A stretch of DNA of 15,615 nucleotides from an uncultured Oscillospiraceae bacterium. GTDB lineage: Bacteria; Bacillota; Clostridia; Oscillospirales; Oscillospiraceae. This document shows positions 6,002 to 14,046 of this stretch, piece after piece (the stretch's first letter is position 1; each line of letters starts with the position of its first letter). Position numbers and translations under genes: made by a program. The notes under the pieces are model-generated. The model saw only the letters and a program-made list of their open reading frames with translations. It had not been told where the DNA came from and did no database searches. The stretch is taken from the NCBI GenBank assembly GCA_900763995.1, contig CAAFMK010000146.1, positions 1 through 15,615 of the forward strand. Direction: 5' to 3'.

Positions 6002-7054
6002 ATGAAACACTACACTTTGAAGAAATTGGCTGCTACAGCCCTGACGGTTGCGATGGCCCTGTCTCTGGCTGCCTGCGGCGGCGGCTCTGGAAGCGGCAGT
6101 ACACAGCCCGGCACCAGCAGCTCAAACGGCAGTTCCAGCCCTTCCCAGAGCGGGGATACCATTAAGATCGCTGTGGTCAAGCAGATGGATCACCCCTCTC
6201 TGGACGAGATCGCAAATGCTGTGACCGCCCGGCTGGACGAAATTGCAGAGGAGAATCAGATCTCCATTGAGTATGAGATCTACTCCGGTCAGGGAGACGA
6301 GTCTGTGCTCAAGCAGATCGGTGCCCAGGCCATGTCCGACAAGGTGTCCGCCATTATCCCCATTGCCTCCACAGCAGCCCAGCTGATGACGGTAGCCGCT
6401 GAGGATACCAAGACCCCAGTCATTTACGCAGCAGTCAGTGATCCTGAGCAGGCAGACCTGCTGGATCTGGACTTTGTGACCGGTACCTGCGACGCGCTGA
6501 ACACCCCCTTTATTCTGGATATGATGCTGGCACAAAACCCCGATGTGAAAAAGGTGGGACTGCTCTACTCCATGTCTGAGCCCAACTCCACCAAGCCCAT
6601 CGCTGAGGCCAAGGCCTATCTGGATGAGAAGGGGATCGCCTATGAGGAGTTCACAGCCAATACCAATGACGAAGTGATCGCCGCCACTGGTGCTCTGATT
6701 GCCTCCGGCGTGGATGCAGTGTTTACCCCCACCGACAACATCATCCAGACTGCCGAACTTGCCATTGTTTCCAACCTGATTGAAGCTGGTATTCCCCACT
6801 ACACTGGTGCTGACTCCTTTGTACGCAATGGCGCATTTGCAACCTGCGGTGTGAACTACACCCTGCTGGGCACTGAGACCGCAAACCTGGCCTATGATGT
6901 ACTGGTCAACGGCATGGAGAGCAAAGAGGATTACTACCTGTCTAAGGGCGGCATTATCACTGTAAATAAAGAGACCGCAGCAGAGATGGGGCTGGACTAC
7001 TCCATGTTCGCTGATATGGGCGAGGTAGTGGAGGTCACTACCACAGAGGACTGA
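6002..7054 (+). CDS. trpX: Tryptophan ABC transporter substrate-binding lipoprotein (TrpX-like)
   Basis: A 350-residue lipoprotein of the ABC_sub_bind (COG2984) family. The signal peptide ends in a lipobox LAAC with C25 as the lipidated residue, followed by a Gly/Ser/Pro-rich tether to about residue 50. The ligand-binding module then begins IKIAVVKQMDHPSLDE, the family's characteristic first strand and 'H-x-x-LDE' turn, and shows two Rossmann-like lobes (for example VKKVGLLYSMSEPNS midway). The start at 6002 is chosen because GGAGG (5989-5993) lies 8 nt upstream; the upstream in-frame ATGs at 5987 and 5996 overlap or crowd that site. Substrate is inferred from the Trp T-box and synteny with trpYZ. 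The protein contains no tryptophan residue. Confidence 0.9.
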   Translation: MKHYTLKKLAATALTVAMALSLAACGGGSGSGSTQPGTSSSNGSSSPSQSGDTIKIAVVKQMDHPSLDEIANAVTARLDEIAEENQISIEYEIYSGQGDESVLKQIGAQAMSDKVSAIIPIASTAAQLMTVAAEDTKTPVIYAAVSDPEQADLLDLDFVTGTCDALNTPFILDMMLAQNPDVKKVGLLYSMSEPNSTKPIAEAKAYLDEKGIAYEEFTANTNDEVIAATGALIASGVDAVFTPTDNIIQTAELAIVSNLIEAGIPHYTGADSFVRNGAFATCGVNYTLLGTETANLAYDVLVNGMESKEDYYLSKGGIITVNKETAAEMGLDYSMFADMGEVVEVTTTED

Positions 7055-7086
7055 CAACCAATTCTATTTTAACTGAGCTTGACCAG

Positions 7087-7120
7087 GCCCCTCCGGTGTA
7101 ACTCCGGGGGGCTTTGGTTT
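7087..7120 (+). terminator. GC-rich hairpin between trpX and trpY (partial attenuator)
   Basis: GCCCC-T-CCGG (7087-7096) pairs with CCGG-GGGGC (7104-7112), leaving one bulged T and a 7-nt loop. The tail TTTGGTTT is a poor U-run. It looks like a leaky terminator or a 3'-end stabiliser that would give more trpX than trpYZ mRNA, as ABC importers often need excess binding protein. Confidence 0.6.
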
Positions 7121-7139
7121 AGGAAGGATGGAAGGAACC

Positions 7140-8072
7140 ATGCTCTATATTCTGCAATCCGCCCTTGAGTTGGGATTTCTCTATGCACCAGTGGCGCTGG
7201 CCCTGTTTCTCAGCTTCCGTATTCTGGATATTGCCGATATGACCACAGATGGGGCTTTTACCCTGGGCGCAGCCGTTTCTGTGACAGTGTGCGCCGCGGG
7301 TCACCCGATTTTGGCCATTCCCATGGCCATGTTGGCCGCCGCATTGGCCGGATTGGTCACCGCACTGCTGCAAACCAAGCTGGGGGTGCCCTCAATTCTG
7401 GCCGGTATTGTGACAAATACAGGTCTTTATACCATCAATCTGATGATCATGGGCTGGACTTCCTCTGCCAGTCTGATGAAGCAGCGCACCATCTTCCATA
7501 TGTTCCGGGATACTGGAATCGGAGGCAGCTGGTATGGGATCATCCTGGCCGCCATCCTGACCCTGACTGCGGCCCTGGTGCTGGTGGCTTTCCTGGGCAC
7601 CCGGCTGGGCCTCTCCATCCGGGCCACTGGCGATAACCGGGATATGGTGCGGGCCTCCTCCATCAACCCAACTTATACCATTATGGTAGGTCTTTGCATC
7701 GCAAACGCCTTAACAGGGCTGTCCGGTGCTCTGGTGGGCCAGGCCCAGCGCAGTGCCAATGTAAATATCGGTACCGGAATGGTGGTCATCGGACTGGCCT
7801 GTCTCATTATCGGTGAGACGATACTGGGCCGTGGAAGTGTGGTACGGGGTGCACTGTCAGTCTTTGTGGGCAGTGTCATCTACCGCATGATTTACGCCGC
7901 CGCACTCAGCTCCAAGATTTTCCCCATTGAGGTGATGAAGCTGGTCACTGCGGTCATTGTGGCTCTGGCCATTGCCACCCCCAGCATTCAAAAATGGGTG
8001 GCCTTCCAGCGCAGAAAGGCAGCGGCAGGGGCCGGCAGAAAGGGGATGCGAGACCATGTTAAAGCTGGATAA
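7140..8072 (+). CDS. trpY: Tryptophan ABC transporter permease (TrpY-like)
   Basis: A 310-residue polytopic membrane protein with about eight hydrophobic segments, of the BPD_transp_2 type. The N-terminal region GFLYAPVALALFLSFRILDI followed by ADMTTDGAF is typical of permeases paired with ABC_sub_bind lipoproteins, as is the late ANALTGLSGALVGQAQ block with the following glycine-rich helix (IGLACLIIGETILG). The ATG at 7140 starts at the family position and lies after GGAAGGA. An in-frame ATG at 7128 adds only four residues, and its Shine-Dalgarno would touch the start codon. The gene overlaps trpZ by 17 nt. It contains only three Trp residues. Confidence 0.88.
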   Translation: MLYILQSALELGFLYAPVALALFLSFRILDIADMTTDGAFTLGAAVSVTVCAAGHPILAIPMAMLAAALAGLVTALLQTKLGVPSILAGIVTNTGLYTINLMIMGWTSSASLMKQRTIFHMFRDTGIGGSWYGIILAAILTLTAALVLVAFLGTRLGLSIRATGDNRDMVRASSINPTYTIMVGLCIANALTGLSGALVGQAQRSANVNIGTGMVVIGLACLIIGETILGRGSVVRGALSVFVGSVIYRMIYAAALSSKIFPIEVMKLVTAVIVALAIATPSIQKWVAFQRRKAAAGAGRKGMRDHVKAG

Positions 8073-8856
8073 TATTTCTAAAACCTTTAACCCCAACACC
8101 GTCAACGAAAAAAAGGCCCTGCGTGGGCTGTCCCTTCATCTGGCACCCGGGGATTTTGTCACCATTGTAGGCTCCAATGGAGCTGGAAAATCCACCCTGT
8201 TCCACGCCATCGCCGGGGTTTTTTATGTGGATGAGGGCTCTATTTCCCTGGCGGATGAGGACATCACATTTTTGCCCGACTATAAGCGCAGTCAGGTCAT
8301 CGGCCGTCTGTTTCAAGACCCCATGCGGGGAACAGCCCCCAATATGACCATTGAAGAAAATCTGGCACTGGCCTACCTGCGTACCACAAAGAATAAACAC
8401 GCCTATTTCAGCCGCACCAGCAAAAAGGATCGGGAATTTTTCCGCAGCCAGCTCTCCCGGCTGGAGATGGGGCTAGAGAATCGGATGGAGCAGCCTGTGG
8501 GGCTGTTGTCCGGCGGACAGCGTCAGGCCCTCACACTGCTCATGTCCACACTGGTACCGCCCAAGCTGCTGATGCTGGATGAGCACACAGCCGCACTTGA
8601 CCCGGGCACAGCAGAAAAGGTACTGAAAATCACCCGTGATGTGGTGGCAGAGCACCATATTACCACCCTGATGGTCACCCACAACATGAATCAGGCGCTG
8701 GAGCTGGGCAACCGCACCATTATGATGGACAGCGGGCGCATTGTACTGGATGTTCAGGGGGAGAAGCGCAAAGGGATGAGTGTCAACGACCTGCTGGAAC
8801 AGTTTAGAGCTGGGGTAGGAAAGAATCTGGACAACGATAGGATCCTCCTCTCCTAA
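8056..8856 (+). CDS. trpZ: Tryptophan ABC transporter ATP-binding protein (TrpZ-like)
   Basis: A 266-residue ATPase subunit that powers uptake through TrpY from the cytoplasmic face. Walker A is GSNGAGKST (39-47), the Q-loop glutamine is Q87, the signature is LSGGQ (151-155), Walker B is LLMLDE (171-176) followed by the D-loop (AALD), and the switch histidine is H209. The start codon lies inside the end of trpY (17-nt overlap), which suggests translational coupling; upstream in-frame codons translate an out-of-frame piece of trpY and are not family-like. There is no tryptophan in the protein. No good terminator follows; the only structure is a CCCC/GGGG hairpin near 8868-8886 without a T-run. 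Confidence 0.92.
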   Translation: MLKLDNISKTFNPNTVNEKKALRGLSLHLAPGDFVTIVGSNGAGKSTLFHAIAGVFYVDEGSISLADEDITFLPDYKRSQVIGRLFQDPMRGTAPNMTIEENLALAYLRTTKNKHAYFSRTSKKDREFFRSQLSRLEMGLENRMEQPVGLLSGGQRQALTLLMSTLVPPKLLMLDEHTAALDPGTAEKVLKITRDVVAEHHITTLMVTHNMNQALELGNRTIMMDSGRIVLDVQGEKRKGMSVNDLLEQFRAGVGKNLDNDRILLS

Positions 8857-8934
8857 CATCAGGCAAATCCCCCGTCACAGATGGGGCGCAGAAGGGAATA
8901 CTGTGAAAAAATCCTACTTTTTGGAAATCGGGAC

Positions 8935-8963
8935 TTGATTGTGCATACAGGAAATGTTACTAT
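8935..8963 (+). promoter_or_regulatory. Promoter of the M60 protease operon or of its leader RNA
   Basis: TTGATT (8935-8940), a 17-nt spacer and TACTAT (8958-8963), with TG at 8955-8956 forming an extended -10. Transcription would start near 8970, about 185 nt before the protease start codon. Confidence 0.7.
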
Positions 8964-8969
8964 AGAAGT

Positions 8970-9081
8970 GCCGGACAAATGGATTTTAATCTCAAGCAAA
9001 TTGCGGCCAAAGGGGTCGCCATATGATGTAGGTATCCATCAGGGCTGTTTTCTGCCATTGTGCGGAAAAACAGCCCTTTTT
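8970..9081 (+). ncRNA. Structured leader with attenuator, class unknown
   Basis: About 112 nt from the predicted transcription start to a terminator. It contains a 6-bp closing helix ATGGAT (8979-8984) with ATCCAT (9034-9039). Inside this lies a hairpin GCGGCC (9003-9008) with GGTCGC (9014-9019) over loop AAAGG, then the terminator. The layout (promoter, compact fold, terminator, then gene) suggests a riboswitch or protein-controlled attenuator, or else a free small RNA. I recognise no known riboswitch core. The closing helix lies next to the terminator without overlapping it, which weakens the riboswitch case. Confidence 0.45.
9042..9081 (+). terminator. Rho-independent terminator 72 nt upstream of the M60 gene
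   Basis: GGGCTGTTTT (9042-9051) pairs perfectly with AAAACAGCCC (9067-9076). The stem is extended by C9052-G9065, a T-G pair and two more pairs with one bulged A. A T5 run follows (9077-9081). It stops transcripts from the promoter at 8935 and any read-through from trpZ, so expression of the protease requires anti-termination or another promoter in 9082-9140, where I see no convincing one. Confidence 0.85.
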
Positions 9082-9153
9082 CAGTGGAAACAGAGGGACC
9101 CCTTTGTTTTCTATTGTAGGAGATTTGAAAAAATAAGAACAGGAGGAACGAGG

Positions 9154-12100
9154 ATGAGAACACATAGACGGTTTTTATCTGGCGCACTGGCGACTGTTAT
9201 GGCCCTGTCTCTGGCGGCACCTGCCACTGCGGCAGACAGCTCGAAGGGGACAGCCAGTCCCAAGGATCAGGAGAGGGGAAGCATCAGCACCACCCTGCGT
9301 CTGGACTACGCCCAGAAGATGGAGGAGCTGAAAGAGCGCCAGGTGACACTGTCCCTGATGCGGGATAACCAGGCCCTGGGCAGTGTGAAGCTGGGCAGCG
9401 GTGAGGTAGACCAGGGATTAAACCAGTATGGCGTTACATACTCCGCCCGCAATCAGGATGGGGGAGACCTTGGCGGCGGCGAGTGGCCGGACTACTTGGA
9501 TGTGACCATCTCTGATCTGCCCAAGGGGAACTACACCCTGAAGCTCACTGGTGAGGGCTATGTGCCCTACTCCCAGTCAGTGACCTTGAAGGACTACTCC
9601 CAGGCCATCGTGGTTGGCACTGGCGATGAGACCTTTGGTCTGGGTGATGTAAACGGCGACAAGGTCATCAATGAGGCGGATAAAAACCTGATGGCTGGGG
9701 CACTGGGCAAGGTAGACAGTGCCTCACTGAAGCAGTTTGACCTCAATGGCGATCAGGTCATTGATATTGTGGATTTGGCCTATGTCAGTCGTCAGAACCA
9801 CGCAGAGGGCAAGGCAGAGGTATTTGATACTGTGATGCTCGCCCCAAAGGTAGATTTCTCTGAGGTCAAGAATGTGACCAATGGAGACATTCGGGATCTC
9901 TTTTTGGACAATGGGCAGGCTGTCACATTTCAGTCTGGTGGTCAAAATCTGGAGATTCCTCTGAACCTGATGGACACCCCTCAGCTGAGTTCCATTGAGA
10001 TCGTCACCCCAGAGGGACAGGGTGCCATCCAGAGGGGCAGTATTTTTGTCACTGATGAAGACAACCAGGTGACAGAATATCCCTTTGACAACACCCTGCC
10101 AGTGGGGATCCACGCCCTCAGCCCCAGAGAGGGCAGCAATGTCATCACCATTGACCTGGGCAATCGGGTGCCAGTGAAAAAGGTCACTGTGTCTGTCACC
10201 CAGTCCAACGGCGGCTATGTGGTGGTGGACACCATCAAGTTCCTGAAGGACATTGTGCCAGAGAATCCGGTCTCCCCCATACCAAATCAGGTGAGATCTG
10301 TTCAGGTGACTGAGGGGGATGGACAGATCAGCCTCAGTTGGAGCCAGGTACCCAATGTAATGGGCTATAAGGTCACCTACTGGCCGGAGAACACCGGAGT
10401 GAAGGGGGAGGTACGCACCAGTACCACCACCGCAGTGGTCAAGGAACTAAAAAACCTGACGACCTATGTATTCACTGTAACCCCAGTGAGTGATAGCTGG
10501 GAGGGACAGCCCTCTGCCCCTGTAAAGGCCACACCACAGCCTGCAAAGGCCCCAGATGCCCCCGATATGGTGCGTGTGAAGGCTGGAGAAGGGGAATTGA
10601 GTGTTTCCTGGAATAAATCCAAAAGTGCCACCTCCTATGAGGTTTACTACACAGATGTAAAAGATGCCCCCATCGGAAGCTATCAGCAGGCTGGGGGAGC
10701 CCTTTCCGCCACCAGCACTACCATTCAAAATCTGACCAATGGAACCCCATACTACCTCTATGTGGTGGCGGTCAACACGATGGGGAAGAGTGCGCCCTCC
10801 AAAATTGCGGCTGGGACACCAGTGGCTGTGGACTATAAGGAGCCCCTTGGTCTGCCCAAGGATCTGACCAGGATCACACGGGATCAGGTGGAAAGCATTA
10901 CCCTGAACGATCCAGAAAACTACAGCCGAACCAAGAGCACCATGCCCTTTACCACAGACTATCTGATGGACAATAACTACCGCACCAACTGGACTTCTGA
11001 GTCCTATGGGGACGGCAACTACAGCCGCAGCAAGCAGATCATCTACACCTTCAAGGAGCCAGTCGATATGGGGTATGTGGTCTATGTCCCCCGTGCAGAC
11101 GGGTATGAAGACAGTATGCGCCTGTACGGTGTGACCGTCTGGTGCAAGGGGGACGATCTGAAGGGGGCCGGAACCAAGCTGGTGACCATGGATGGGAAGA
11201 ATCAAACACCCATTCAGGGGAAAATGGGCAATGGGCAGGACGGTTATTTTGTGGTTTTGCCCTTCCCGCCCACAGAGGATATTGTTAAAATTGCCATTGA
11301 TATTGAGCAGACCAACTACGGGGCAGTGGGACTGTCTGAGGTCATCTTCTATCAGTATGACCCCTCCAAGTCACTGGATGCCCAGATCGACAAGCTCTTT
11401 GTGGATGAGGCCCACACCAAACTGGCCAGTGGTGTCACACAGGAGCAGATCACTGCACTGACCCAGGCCCTCCAGGGCAATGAGGGGTACTATTTCTATC
11501 CAGATACCATGAAGGACGAGCTGAAGCTGGCCTCTGAGCTGGTGACTGGCCCCAGCTCCGGCGTGGTGCTGTCCGGCATTCAGTCCCGCAGCAGTGGGGC
11601 AGATGCCGCCAAGTATCAGCAGGGAGGCAGCGACCTCCAGCCTCTGGGCGTGGCCGCATCTGCTGGACAGCAGATCACCGTCTATGCCCAGGGCATTCCC
11701 CAGGGAGAGACCGTTACCCTTTGGGCCACTCAGACCTATGCTGAGGCAGCCACCTGGCAGGTTAGCATGGGGAAGCTTCAAAATGGCCGAAATGTACTGA
11801 CTGTGCCTAAGATTGGCAGTCAGACCACCCCAAGAGGGGGAAGCCTCTACATTACTTATGGTGGCACCAACCCAGAACAGATCACCCTGCACACCCGCCG
11901 GGCAACAGATATTCCAGTGCTGGAGCTGAGTGGCTGGTACCAACTGGATGAGAGCGCCAGACAGGCAAAAATCGATGACTATGTGAAAGAGCTGGCCAAT
12001 TATGCAGCAACTATTCCAGCAGCAAACAAGACCAGCAATGCCCTCAACGTCACAGAGATCTCTATGCCCACTGTTTTGTTGTCTGTCCCCGCCACCGCTG

Positions 12101-14046
12101 TGATGGACAGCACCAGCAAGGGGGGAGAAGCAGACCAGTGCCAGACCCTGTACCGCAATGTGGAGGCCTGGGAGCAGCTGATGCACATTGCCAAGGTCAC
12201 ACAGGGCATTGACAAGACTTATGGCAGCAACGACATGACCTCCCGCCAGAATGTCCGCTATATGCAGATGTTCGCCGGTGCCTTTATGTACGCAGCTGGT
12301 AGCCACATTGGTGTGGAGTACAGCTCCTGTGGTGGCCTGGTCAACGGCAAGCCTGTGGCTGGCAGCGGGACTGGCAGTCTGTTTGGCTGGGGCATTGCCC
12401 ATGAGATCGGACACAATATGGACAAGCTGGGCAAGGCGGAGTGTACCAATAATATCTACGCCCTGATGGCCCAGACCTTTGATAACCAGAACAATACTGG
12501 AATTTCCCGTCTGGAGAGCAGCAACAAGTACCCCGAAATCTTTGAGAAGGTGGCCAAGGGCAACCCGGGTGCCTCCAACGATGTGTTTATCCAGCTGGGT
12601 ATGTATTGGCAGCTCCATCTGGCCTATGACGGCAAGCTGGGGGAGAGAAATGGCCCGCTGGACTTCTACAACCGCTTCTTTAAGGTTTGGAAAGAGGGCA
12701 AGCAGTTCACCGCCGATGACAGCTATGAGGACAAGGTGGCTCTGGTGGCCTCTTATGTGGCAGACCGGAATCTGACCGACTTCTTCACTCGCTGGGGCAT
12801 GGAGCTGAGCAAGACCACAAAGGATAAGCTGGCCCAGTACCCCAAGGAGACACGGGCCATCTGGTATCTGAGTGATGCCAGCCGCCGTGATCGGTTGAAT
12901 CAGGCAGCTAATGGAGCGGGTACAGTGACTGCCAATGTACAAAAGCAGGGAGACCACCAGGTCGTGGTGAACCTCCAGAGCACATTGACAGCTGGAACCC
13001 TCCAGGGCTATGAGATCCGCCGGAATGATATTCCTGTGGGCTTCACCACTGGCAGCAGCTTCACAGATGAAATAGGCTCTGTCAACAATATGAGCTTTAC
13101 TTATACCGTACAGGCATATGACACCCTGGGCAATCCCATTGGTGGGGCGGTCAAGGCCGGGGAGATCCGTGTGGCCTACGATAAGACAGTAGACCCCGAT
13201 ACCTACGATCTGTCCCGCACCGATGACACTGTTACCATTACCATGAAAAATGGGGCAGTCCCTGTCTCTGGCATCAAGCTTACAGGCGCGGGGGCTCTGG
13301 CTGGTCAGGGCGCTTATACCGTCTCAGTGACTGAGAAGGATAAGACCGTTACTGCCAAATCTGGTGACTACAGCAAAAATGAGGCGGTCAATGATACCAG
13401 CAGTTATCTGGCCTACTTCAACAAGCCCGAAGCTGACAGCAATGACACCAGAATCTGGGTCTACGATGTGGAGACACTGGTGATGACCAATGTGCCGGAG
13501 AATGCACAGGTAGAGCTCATCAGCTACGCTGGAGACGATGTGGCCTTTGCCCAGGGCGGCGCAGTAGGCGTTCTGGAGAAGGATCATCACTATGGCACAG
13601 GGGCTGAGGATGTGATCCGCGCAGGCACCCTGGTCATCACGGGCACCTACCGTGGAGACCCTGTCTACAACACACTGCGCATTAAGGGTGAGTTTGCCAC
13701 TACAACAGTAACGGAGAATGGCGAGCAGGAGATCACCAGTGTGCAGCGGTATCTGGACGGCTATGCCCTGTTCTTCGCAGAGATCCCCAAGGATGGACAG
13801 GTCAGTGACATCAGTGACGGCATCTTTATCTTTGTACCCAATGTACAAAAGGAGGCCGAGCTCCAAGGGGAGCACTCCCACTGTACAGTGAATAACCTGC
13901 TGCCCACCCGGATGATGGTGGAGCTCTACCGCACCGATGACCCCAACAGTGCAGAAAAATTGCGGCTCACCGCCAGCACCAGCTGGATCTACAGCCCTGG
14001 TGGAGATGAACTGCCCACCATCGCCCTGAAAGGAGGCAATCCGTGA
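9154..14046 (+). CDS. Secreted dockerin-containing M60-family zinc metalloprotease
   Basis: A 1630-residue secreted protein. Residues 1-27 are a signal peptide (cleavage after ATA-A). A beta domain (about 43-155) is followed by a type-I-like dockerin (163-215) with two calcium loops, D165-N167-D169...D176 and D196-N198-D200...D207. Then come a beta domain (222-368), two fibronectin type III domains (376-460, 467-556), an F5/8C/CBM32-like domain (570-735) and a helical linker. The M60 module (about 800-1245) holds HEIGH (1083-1087) and third zinc ligand E1096 in ECTNNIYALMAQ, a gluzincin HExxH-x8-E site with E1084 as base. The last 380 residues are beta-rich and unassigned. M60 enzymes cut mucin-type glycoproteins, so host mucin is the likely substrate by inference. 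The start at 9154 follows AGGAGG (9141-9146) and gives the signal peptide; codons back to 8881 do not. It has no anchor of its own. Confidence 0.93.
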   Translation: MRTHRRFLSGALATVMALSLAAPATAADSSKGTASPKDQERGSISTTLRLDYAQKMEELKERQVTLSLMRDNQALGSVKLGSGEVDQGLNQYGVTYSARNQDGGDLGGGEWPDYLDVTISDLPKGNYTLKLTGEGYVPYSQSVTLKDYSQAIVVGTGDETFGLGDVNGDKVINEADKNLMAGALGKVDSASLKQFDLNGDQVIDIVDLAYVSRQNHAEGKAEVFDTVMLAPKVDFSEVKNVTNGDIRDLFLDNGQAVTFQSGGQNLEIPLNLMDTPQLSSIEIVTPEGQGAIQRGSIFVTDEDNQVTEYPFDNTLPVGIHALSPREGSNVITIDLGNRVPVKKVTVSVTQSNGGYVVVDTIKFLKDIVPENPVSPIPNQVRSVQVTEGDGQISLSWSQVPNVMGYKVTYWPENTGVKGEVRTSTTTAVVKELKNLTTYVFTVTPVSDSWEGQPSAPVKATPQPAKAPDAPDMVRVKAGEGELSVSWNKSKSATSYEVYYTDVKDAPIGSYQQAGGALSATSTTIQNLTNGTPYYLYVVAVNTMGKSAPSKIAAGTPVAVDYKEPLGLPKDLTRITRDQVESITLNDPENYSRTKSTMPFTTDYLMDNNYRTNWTSESYGDGNYSRSKQIIYTFKEPVDMGYVVYVPRADGYEDSMRLYGVTVWCKGDDLKGAGTKLVTMDGKNQTPIQGKMGNGQDGYFVVLPFPPTEDIVKIAIDIEQTNYGAVGLSEVIFYQYDPSKSLDAQIDKLFVDEAHTKLASGVTQEQITALTQALQGNEGYYFYPDTMKDELKLASELVTGPSSGVVLSGIQSRSSGADAAKYQQGGSDLQPLGVAASAGQQITVYAQGIPQGETVTLWATQTYAEAATWQVSMGKLQNGRNVLTVPKIGSQTTPRGGSLYITYGGTNPEQITLHTRRATDIPVLELSGWYQLDESARQAKIDDYVKELANYAATIPAANKTSNALNVTEISMPTVLLSVPATAVMDSTSKGGEADQCQTLYRNVEAWEQLMHIAKVTQGIDKTYGSNDMTSRQNVRYMQMFAGAFMYAAGSHIGVEYSSCGGLVNGKPVAGSGTGSLFGWGIAHEIGHNMDKLGKAECTNNIYALMAQTFDNQNNTGISRLESSNKYPEIFEKVAKGNPGASNDVFIQLGMYWQLHLAYDGKLGERNGPLDFYNRFFKVWKEGKQFTADDSYEDKVALVASYVADRNLTDFFTRWGMELSKTTKDKLAQYPKETRAIWYLSDASRRDRLNQAANGAGTVTANVQKQGDHQVVVNLQSTLTAGTLQGYEIRRNDIPVGFTTGSSFTDEIGSVNNMSFTYTVQAYDTLGNPIGGAVKAGEIRVAYDKTVDPDTYDLSRTDDTVTITMKNGAVPVSGIKLTGAGALAGQGAYTVSVTEKDKTVTAKSGDYSKNEAVNDTSSYLAYFNKPEADSNDTRIWVYDVETLVMTNVPENAQVELISYAGDDVAFAQGGAVGVLEKDHHYGTGAEDVIRAGTLVITGTYRGDPVYNTLRIKGEFATTTVTENGEQEITSVQRYLDGYALFFAEIPKDGQVSDISDGIFIFVPNVQKEAELQGEHSHCTVNNLLPTRMMVELYRTDDPNSAEKLRLTASTSWIYSPGGDELPTIALKGGNP
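14029..14046 (+). promoter_or_regulatory. Strong RBS and GTGA stop/start overlap
   Basis: AAAGGAGG (14029-14036) lies inside the last codons of the protease gene, 6 nt before a GTG start (14043-14045) that overlaps the protease TGA stop (14044-14046). This is a classic translational-coupling arrangement and fixes the start of the SLH protein. Confidence 0.9.

Noticed and set aside
6054..6070. A 17-base identity (ATGGCCCTGTCTCTGGC) shared by the trpX and protease signal peptide regions (second copy 9199-9215) as a repeat
   Set aside because: Both encode the same MALSLA signal-peptide core with preferred codons; convergence explains it.
8970..9040. c-di-GMP (GEMM), glycine, purine or PreQ1 riboswitch upstream of the protease
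   Set aside because: GCAAA and GTAGGTA fragments resemble GEMM, but the conserved GNRA hairpin and GGGACGCAAAGC core are missing; the other classes' cores are also absent.
8881..9153. Upstream in-frame extension of the protease by 91 codons
   Set aside because: It runs through the promoter, leader and terminator, has no RBS at 8881 and would bury the signal peptide.
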